The notes below the pieces were generated by a model, which did not search any database, was not told the origin of the DNA, and saw only the letters and a program-made list of their open reading frames with translations. A stretch of 64,000 nt of DNA from Pantanalinema rosaneae (GTDB lineage: Bacteria; Cyanobacteriota; Cyanobacteriia; Leptolyngbyales; Leptolyngbyaceae), in the NCBI RefSeq assembly GCF_050753385.1, contig NZ_JBLZFZ010000021.1:1-64000 (forward strand). The letters are read 5' to 3'. A program made the position numbers and the translations under genes. This document shows, piece after piece, positions 58,841 through 64,000 of this stretch. How positions within the stretch are numbered: the stretch's first letter is position 1; every line of letters starts with the position of its first letter.

Positions 58841-59533
58841 ATGACTAATGACAACAATGTGCATATCACCCATAGTAATCAACTGTGGGTAATAGAGCGT
58901 GCGAAGCTAAATATTCCTGTCAAGGTTGCTAACGACCAAGTCTGCAATCCCTTTCTCTATGTAGTTGGTGACTTGTACTCAGGATGCATTGCGGGCTATA
59001 AACTCAATGTAAGCTCTGATGCTTCAATTCTCACAGTGTTGCGCCATGCGATGCTACCAAAGAAACTTCAGGTGCAGTATGAAACCCGTTGTGATTGGGA
59101 GATTCATGGTATTCCTGAAGGCATCGTTATTGATATGGCGAGTGATCTTGATCCCTCTGCTCTTGATCAAATCACTCATCATTTAGGATGTCAGTTCCAC
59201 CAGCGTGTATCTTCTTCCCTGGGTAGTTCAGTAGAGGGTTTTGATAGGGCAGGTAATGATAGCTGCTTTTCACTTATACCTGAATTCACTGGAATTCCTC
59301 AACAACCTCTAGTTGGCTACGAATCGTATTTGGATCTGCAACAACTGGAGCAACTTGTAGGGCGTTACATTGTAGATAACTACAATCAACAGTTCTCCCT
59401 GAAAGCACGACATCAAACTCGATCACAGCGTTGGAAATATGGCTTAATCAATCAACCCAGTATTCCCTCTGAACAAATTTTAGATTGTTTAGACGGAATA
59501 CTGGGACACGCCTTCGCAGTTCCGATGTCTTAA
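58841..59533 (+). CDS. TnsB-core-like protein 1, altered catalytic triad
   Basis: GGAGG at 58826 supports ATG 58841 (230 residues). Landmarks of the TnsB integrase core occur in order: SNQLWVIERAKL, FLYVVGDLYSGCIAGY, VLRHAMLPKK, EIHGIPEGIVIDMASDL, SSVEGFDRAGND, IPEFTGIPQ, LVGRYIVDNYNQQ and HQTRSQRW. At the usual D-D-E positions I read E19, D98 and E132: the first Asp is Glu, and the usual GGK and RPFG contexts are lost. HTH and C-terminal TnsC-binding parts are absent. It may be a DNA-binding or TnsC/TniQ-contacting regulator, or a pseudogene kept open by chance. It follows tniQ by 145 bases. Confidence 0.6.
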   Translation: MTNDNNVHITHSNQLWVIERAKLNIPVKVANDQVCNPFLYVVGDLYSGCIAGYKLNVSSDASILTVLRHAMLPKKLQVQYETRCDWEIHGIPEGIVIDMASDLDPSALDQITHHLGCQFHQRVSSSLGSSVEGFDRAGNDSCFSLIPEFTGIPQQPLVGYESYLDLQQLEQLVGRYIVDNYNQQFSLKARHQTRSQRWKYGLINQPSIPSEQILDCLDGILGHAFAVPMS

Positions 59534-59576
59534 CTAAGATTGGCAATGAAATCTGGTTTATCCATAACAGTTCTAC

Positions 59577-59583
59577 TAATTAT
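59577..59583 (+). repeat. Target-site duplication, left copy
   Basis: TAATTAT at 59577-59583 is repeated at 60650-60656, directly flanking the IS5-family element. A 7-base duplication marks a recent insertion. Confidence 0.75.
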
Positions 59584-60649
59584 GGGCTTTGTTGCATGAT
59601 TAGAAAAACGACCAGACCTGCCTTAAGGTCGTCCTGGTATTAAGCTGCAACTTTGTAGCTATCAGGTTTAGCGATCTGGATCATCCGGTTGAGCGCAGCA
59701 CATTTGATGAACAGTTCCACCGCTTGATTGTCAAATTGACGCGCGCTGAGATTGCCACCAAAAATTGTCTTAAAGCGAAACATGGTGGTTTCGGCAATGG
59801 AGCGGCGATGATAGCCAGAATCCTGCTTCCAGCGTTTGCGTCCATGTTTGCGGATGTGACGCAGATTTTCATCTCTCGCATGGGGCTTGCCTTTGCGATT
59901 ACCATGCTGCCAGATTTTGGCATCTTTGCGCGGTGGAATCACGGCTTTGGCTCCTTTGGCATCAATTTCGTCATAGCAATGGCGATGGTCATAAGCACCA
60001 TCGGTTGAAACCTGTTCAATTTCCCCTTCAATCTGTTCCAGGAGGTCTTCTAGCACTTCTCCATCCGCCACATTATTGGTTGTCACGACCATTGCCACAA
60101 TCTCGCCCGTAGCTTCATCAACCCCTAGATGCAGTTTGCGCCAAGTCCGACGCTTGCTCACCCCATGCTGACGGGTTTTCCATTCCCCTTCACCATAGAC
60201 TTTTACCCCAGTCGAATCGACCACCACATGACGAGCACCCGGTTTCGGCACAATCGGTAAGTCAATGCTCAGGTTCCCAATTCGCCGTGATAGTGTACTG
60301 TGGTCAGGCACAGGCAAGTCAATTTCCATCAACTCAAAAATTGATTCGAGAAATCCTTGACACTGTCGTCCAGCCAGGCGATAGACCGCTTTGACAGTCG
60401 CCATCGTTTGAATCGCAAGGTCACTATAGAGGACAGACGCACCTGGTTTGCCGCTCAAATCTTCGACCACCCACTGCTCCAGAACCGATTCCTCAATCCA
60501 GAAGGTGAGGCTTCCCCGTTGCTTCAGTCCAGCGTTATACTCAGACCAGTTGCGGATGCGGTATTGAGGTTTCATGGCTTGTTTTGGTTGTGGTGATTAA
60601 AACTTACCATGCCTCGCCCTCCGCAACTCCTCTTCATGCAACAACGCCC
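59584..60649 (-). mobile_element. IS5-family element in the TnsB-like cluster
   Basis: Terminal inverted repeats are GGGCTTTGTTGCATGA at 59584 and, on the opposite strand, GGGCGTTGTTGCATGA ending at 60649. The 1066-base element contains one transposase and is flanked by TAATTAT duplications. It separates TnsB-like ORF 1 from ORFs 2 and 3. Confidence 0.85.
59640..60575 (-). CDS. IS5-family transposase
   Basis: The 311-residue product has VVDSTGVKVYGEGEWK (first Asp), VSTDGAYDHR (second Asp) and the C-terminal Y/R-E block HRRSIAETTMFRFKTIFGG, as in IS5-family transposases. It is intact and lies within inverted repeats. A short hairpin (ACGACC/GGTCGT, 59608-59632) follows the stop on the same strand inside the element. 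Confidence 0.9.
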   Translation of the reverse strand: MKPQYRIRNWSEYNAGLKQRGSLTFWIEESVLEQWVVEDLSGKPGASVLYSDLAIQTMATVKAVYRLAGRQCQGFLESIFELMEIDLPVPDHSTLSRRIGNLSIDLPIVPKPGARHVVVDSTGVKVYGEGEWKTRQHGVSKRRTWRKLHLGVDEATGEIVAMVVTTNNVADGEVLEDLLEQIEGEIEQVSTDGAYDHRHCYDEIDAKGAKAVIPPRKDAKIWQHGNRKGKPHARDENLRHIRKHGRKRWKQDSGYHRRSIAETTMFRFKTIFGGNLSARQFDNQAVELFIKCAALNRMIQIAKPDSYKVAA

Positions 60650-60697
60650 TAATTATGGATAAATCAGTTGTATGCAACACACCCATTTGATTGCACA

Positions 60698-60895
60698 ATG
60701 AACACCAACAACAGCAACGAAAGTGAGCAAAATCACGATAACCAAATCGTCGAAATTGACGGCTCTGGCATTGACATTGTTATTGTTAATCAGCAGGGAT
60801 ATCCAGAAAGACCTCGATTGACTACTGTTATCGATCCCTATTCTCACGTAATCATGGCGTACTATTTAACCTTCGACGAAGGTACCCTTAAGTAG
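60698..60895 (+). CDS. TnsB-core-like fragment 2 (65 aa)
   Basis: From ATG 60698 the 65-residue frame contains QIVEIDGSGIDIVIVN, then ERPRLTTVIDPYSHVIMAYY and FDEG. These match the first strands of the TnsB integrase fold, and the first catalytic Asp position is kept (Asp21, in EIDGS). The rest of the domain is absent. The stop is nine bases before the next ORF, and both lie on the same strand as tniQ. It may be a translated remnant. Confidence 0.5.
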   Translation: MNTNNSNESEQNHDNQIVEIDGSGIDIVIVNQQGYPERPRLTTVIDPYSHVIMAYYLTFDEGTLK

Positions 60896-60904
60896 AGGTA
60901 CATT

Positions 60905-61477
60905 ATGTCGCTAGAGAATCCCCAAGACGGCGATAACTGGCCAGTTGAAGCAATTATTGCATTGGCCGCTTGTTTAGAAGGGACTAGCGGTGAATTTCGC
61001 CGTCAGTTGATAGCCATAGCCATTGATCTCTTTTCAACATATGTAGTGAGTTTTGCAATGCAGCCAAACATTGCAATTCAAGTTCTAATGGTAAACAATG
61101 CAATTCTTTCACAAGAAGAATCTCAGCATAACTTCCACTCAGTTTGGAGCGATTACTCTGAGGATGTTGATTGGAAATTGCTTTCAAGACTACCTGGATA
61201 TTTAAGCAAAGATCGCCAGAACCCATCTGAATCGTCCCCCCAAAAAATCAGAACCTTCACTTCAGAGGAATTGAACCACCAGCTTCAGCATTTTATAGCA
61301 GATTACTCGGACAAGGAATCAAGTCTGAAGACGGCTGAGCAAAGGCAACCGCAACGATGGGAGCCAAGTTCTCGGAAGCAATCTATAGGGCTGAACGAGG
61401 AGACCTCTGAGTTGCATCGACTACCAGTTCATACTCGTTGCAAAATCGCACAAAGTTCGGCAGGTGATTCTCACTGA
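60905..61477 (+). CDS. TnsB-core-like protein 3, internally shortened
   Basis: The 190-residue frame holds RRQLIAIAIDLFSTYVVSF and VNNAILSQE, equivalent to the first half of a TnsB core, and LLSRLPGYLS, LNHQLQHFIADYSD, RQPQRWEPS, equivalent to its end (TLPGYTG, RYIVDNYN, QTRFQRW). The middle, with the second Asp and the Glu, is missing and no catalytic triad can form. The last residues (QSSAGDSH) are encoded by the IS21 end repeats, so the original C-terminus was cut. AGAGG lies close upstream of ATG 60905. Confidence 0.5.
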   Translation: MSLENPQDGDNWPVEAIIALAACLEGTSGEFRRQLIAIAIDLFSTYVVSFAMQPNIAIQVLMVNNAILSQEESQHNFHSVWSDYSEDVDWKLLSRLPGYLSKDRQNPSESSPQKIRTFTSEELNHQLQHFIADYSDKESSLKTAEQRQPQRWEPSSRKQSIGLNEETSELHRLPVHTRCKIAQSSAGDSH

Positions 61478-61560
61478 ACTTCGGCGGGTGATTCTCACAA
61501 ACCTCGGCACCCCATTCCCAACGAACTTCGGCAGGTAATTCTCACAAACTTCGGCACCCC
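61450..61560 (+). repeat. IS21-family left-end repeats
   Basis: Two near-identical 38-base units lie at 61476-61513 and 61523-61560 (each GAACTTCGGC, then RGGTRATTCTCAC, then CGGCACCCC), preceded by a partial copy at 61450-61474. Multiple internal repeats at the end are typical IstA binding sites of IS21 elements. The exact outer boundary is not certain. Confidence 0.75.
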
Positions 61561-61601
61561 CTTTACACTCGCTGTCAACGACAAGCGGAGGTAGCGGGGA
61601 T

Positions 61602-63149
61602 ATGAAACGGAAGCAACAAGGAGGATTACTGCCTGTGGCAAAATTTCGAGAGATCTTGCGACTTCACGATCTGGGCTATAGCCAGTGCCAGATCGCCCAA
61701 AGCTGTGCGGTGGCACGCTCAACCGTGCAAGATTACATTCGTCGCGCCACTGCCAAGAACCTGAGTTATACCGAGTTGACCCAGTTGAGTGACAGTGAGG
61801 CGCAAGCGGCGCTGGGCAAAGGAAGACAGAACCCCGAACAGCGGGCGGAACCGATTGACTTTAGTGCGGTAGATGCCCAATTACAGCATAAAGGCGTGAC
61901 GCTAGCTCTGCTGTGGCAGGAGGGACTGGACAAAGGACAATGGAACTGTAGCTACGCCACTTTTTGCCGCTGGTACAACCAGTGGCGGGTGCGGCACCAG
62001 TTGTCGATGCGGCAGGTGTACAAGGGAGGTGACAAGCTATTTGTGGACTACTGCGGGCTGACGGTGCCCATGCAGGACAAGGAAACCGGACAAGTGATGG
62101 CAGCCCAAATCTTTGTCGCCTGTTTGGGAGCGAGCAACTACACCTACGCCGAAGCTACACCTACGCAGGAATTACCGCACTGGATTGGGTCGCACCAGCG
62201 GGCACTAGCGTTTTTCGGTGGTGTGCCGCAGTGCATTGTGCCGGATAACCTCAAGTCCGGGGTCACCGACCCTTGTCGGTATGAACCGGGCATTAATCCG
62301 AGTTACCAGGAGTTCGCCGAGCACTATGGGGTCGCCATTATTCCGGCTCGACCGTACAAACCGCGTGACAAAGCCAAGGTCGAAAAGGCAGTGCAGGAGG
62401 TAGAACGACAAGTGCTGGCACCGTTGCGGCACGAGCAATTCAGCACACTGAGCGACCTTAATGCTGCTATTGCCCAGAGGCTGAAGGCGTTAAATGAGCG
62501 GACGATGCCCGGTTATGGGGTGTCGCGACGGGTATTGTTTGAGCAAGTAGACCAACCTGCCCTCTCTCCTTTACCGGTTCAACCCTTCACGTTTGCCCAC
62601 TGGAAGACAGCGAAGGTCAACCTGGACTATCACATTGAGGTCGAAAAGCACTATTACTCCGTCCCCTATTGGTTTGTGCAGCACGAAGTGCGAGTCAAGG
62701 TGTCTGAGCAAATGGTCGAAATCTTTCACGATGGCAAGCGGATTGCTGCCCACGAACGCTGCCGCCTGCCCCATCGCCACACGACGCTACCCGACCATAT
62801 GCCGCCTGAACATTGGGCCTACAAACGCCAGTCGAAAGAACGCTTTTTAGCCTGGGCGCAACAGGTCGGACGCCACACGACAAGCCAGGTGGAGGCAATG
62901 TTTGAACGCAAAGACCATGAAGAGCAGGCGTTTCGTACCGTGCGAGGTTTGCAGTCTCTAGCAACGCAGTATGGCACGGCGCGGCTGGAAGCGGCTTGTC
63001 ATCGGGCGAATGTGTTTGGCATTGTCAGTTTGCGTCGCATCCGCTCCATGCTGCAAACCCAGTTGGACAAAGAACCCTTGGCGGATGACAATCCAGTCGT
63101 TCCGGTTGTTGAACATGCAAACGTCCGGGGTGCTCAGTACTATTCCTAA
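61602..63149 (+). CDS. istA: IS21-family transposase IstA
   Basis: The 515-residue product has an N-terminal HTH (GYSQCQIAQSCAVARSTVQ) and an integrase core with DYCGLTVP (first Asp), VPDNLKSGV (second Asp) and KAKVEKAVQEVERQ (Glu), and a C-terminal basic region. Length and motifs match IstA. It starts 24 bases upstream of no other gene and precedes istB by 24 bases, so the two are co-transcribed. The frame is intact. Confidence 0.92.
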   Translation: MKRKQQGGLLPVAKFREILRLHDLGYSQCQIAQSCAVARSTVQDYIRRATAKNLSYTELTQLSDSEAQAALGKGRQNPEQRAEPIDFSAVDAQLQHKGVTLALLWQEGLDKGQWNCSYATFCRWYNQWRVRHQLSMRQVYKGGDKLFVDYCGLTVPMQDKETGQVMAAQIFVACLGASNYTYAEATPTQELPHWIGSHQRALAFFGGVPQCIVPDNLKSGVTDPCRYEPGINPSYQEFAEHYGVAIIPARPYKPRDKAKVEKAVQEVERQVLAPLRHEQFSTLSDLNAAIAQRLKALNERTMPGYGVSRRVLFEQVDQPALSPLPVQPFTFAHWKTAKVNLDYHIEVEKHYYSVPYWFVQHEVRVKVSEQMVEIFHDGKRIAAHERCRLPHRHTTLPDHMPPEHWAYKRQSKERFLAWAQQVGRHTTSQVEAMFERKDHEEQAFRTVRGLQSLATQYGTARLEAACHRANVFGIVSLRRIRSMLQTQLDKEPLADDNPVVPVVEHANVRGAQYYS

Positions 63150-63173
63150 CTATTTCTCATTGGATCAATTCTC

Positions 63174-63938
63174 ATGATGAATCCGTCTACGATTGAACAA
63201 CTCAAAGCCTTGCGCCTGGTCGGGATGCTCGAAGCCTGGAGTGAGCAACAGACCAGCAGCACTTATCACGATCTCAGTTTCGATGAACGACTAGCACTGT
63301 TGGTGGAACGTGAGCACTGGCGACGTGCCCAGCAACGGTTGCAACGCCGCATCAAGCAAGCTCAACTGACGACCACTGCCAGTTTGAATGACATTGACTT
63401 TAACGTCGCTCGTGGCTTGAGCAAGGTGAAGTTTCTGGAGTTGGCACAGGGACAATGGTTACACCAACACCTTCAATTGATCCTTGTCGGACCCACAGGT
63501 GTGGGCAAAACCTTCCTGGCTTCGGTGTTGGCAGACGCCTTCTGTCAGCAGGGACACAGTGTGCGCTACTTCAGAACCGCAGACCTCTTGTTGGAATTAA
63601 AACTTGCCAAAGCAGATGGATCATTGCCTAAGTGGAAACGACAATTAGCCACCTTCAACCTGCTCATCCTCGATGACTGGTTGCGCGATCCTCTCTCCCA
63701 GGAACAGGCACGCGATCTACTCGATCTGTTGGACGAACGCTATCGCAAAGCGGCTTGTTTGTTTGCGACCCAACTCCCCGTTTCTCAGTGGCATCAACAA
63801 ATCCAAGACCCCACCCTGGCTGATGCTATGCTCGACCGCATTGTTCACGATGCGCTGAGACTGTCTCTCAAAGGAGAGTCGATGCGAAAGTTAACCAGTT
63901 CGGTTCAACCCGATACGGCTGAATATGCCATCGCCTAA
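63174..63938 (+). CDS. istB: IS21-family helper ATPase IstB
   Basis: The 254-residue AAA+ protein has Walker A GPTGVGKTFLA and Walker B LLILDDWL, and an N-terminal helical part (LKALRLVGMLEAWSEQQ) as in IstB. IstB oligomerises on target DNA and activates IstA. It follows istA closely and is intact. Confidence 0.92.
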   Translation: MMNPSTIEQLKALRLVGMLEAWSEQQTSSTYHDLSFDERLALLVEREHWRRAQQRLQRRIKQAQLTTTASLNDIDFNVARGLSKVKFLELAQGQWLHQHLQLILVGPTGVGKTFLASVLADAFCQQGHSVRYFRTADLLLELKLAKADGSLPKWKRQLATFNLLILDDWLRDPLSQEQARDLLDLLDERYRKAACLFATQLPVSQWHQQIQDPTLADAMLDRIVHDALRLSLKGESMRKLTSSVQPDTAEYAIA

Positions 63939-64000
63939 TTCAGCCAGAGAGGGATCATGTTATCGTTTGGAGCAAAGGTGATCTCACATGCGATCTGATC

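Larger units (their letters stand above)
61440..64000 (+). mobile_element. IS21-family element, right end outside the window
   Basis: The element carries istA and istB in tandem behind the multiple end repeats. Its left boundary is near 61440-61450, inside TnsB-like ORF 3; the right end was not found before base 64000. Confidence 0.8.

Noticed and set aside
60698..61477. The two ORFs as one TnsB-like gene split by a stop codon
   Set aside because: Both contain a version of the same first-half core segment, so they are paralogous pieces and not consecutive parts of one gene.
58177..61477. A functional CRISPR-associated transposon
   Set aside because: tnsB and tnsC are deleted and no Cas12k, tracrRNA or CRISPR array is seen in the window.

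Overview
The window looks like accessory DNA from a filamentous cyanobacterium. The palindrome GCGATCGC (HIP1) recurs in most genes (for example near 366, 1011 and 3270), and the gene families are typical of large cyanobacterial genomes: NB-ARC/WD40 and AAA/TPR STAND proteins, CHAT proteases, vWA-MoxR-associated HTH proteins and many insertion sequences. Bases 1-19 are not biological. They match the Tn5/Nextera mosaic-end adapter, so the contig begins at an untrimmed read end. I saw no rRNA, tRNA or CRISPR array.

Layout. (1) 20-7052 is the end of an extracellular contractile injection system (eCIS) locus: the C-terminus of a tail-associated protein, its AAA+ ATPase, and a 1567-residue DUF4157 cargo protein with a nuclease-like C-terminus. 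(2) 7.4-14.1 kb holds small or hypothetical genes, an NB-ARC protein with a vWA-MoxR-type HTH, and two tandem diverged copies of a transposon end (8027 and 8436), plus a degenerate third (14080). (3) 14.6-36.8 kb is a Tc (ABC) toxin locus: a TcB-TcC fusion whose variable toxin tip is cut by an IS5-family element, the detached toxin remainder, a membrane protein, and a 4048-residue TcA. (4) A histidine-phosphatase gene is broken by an IS4-family element and again by another transposon end at 38233. (5) 39-56.3 kb is a lipase/protease/STAND island: a clan-CD-like protease with a transthyretin-like N-terminus and a class 3 lipase (minus strand), then an apparent operon of CHAT-AAA, AAA-WD40, AAA-TPR and a Trypco1-like (CU044_2847) protein, and finally a divergent NB-ARC-WD40 gene. 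(6) 56.5-61.5 kb is the wreck of a Tn7-like transposition module resembling type V-K CAST elements: a transposon end, the N-terminus of a TnsB-like gene, a second IS4 copy that replaces most of tnsB-tnsC, the tail of tnsC, an intact small TniQ, and three successive TnsB-core-like ORFs that have lost or changed catalytic residues. An IS5-family element separates the first of these from the other two. (7) An IS21-family element (istA/istB) closes the window.

The most unusual signals are the repeated transposon ends and the TnsB-like cluster. Ends at 8027, 8436 and 38233 each start with TGT and carry four direct copies of a CAAATT-N-TGGCGC-like site at nearly the same offsets (30/123/198/332, 30/124/200/332 and 30/133/209/340). 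A single-site version at 56537 lies directly upstream of the tnsB remnant. Together with the TniQ gene and the catalytically altered TnsB relatives, this suggests that toxin and defence-like modules were stacked here by repeated insertion of Tn7-like elements whose own transposase has since been destroyed. Neither Cas12k nor a CRISPR array is visible, so any RNA-guided function is conjecture.
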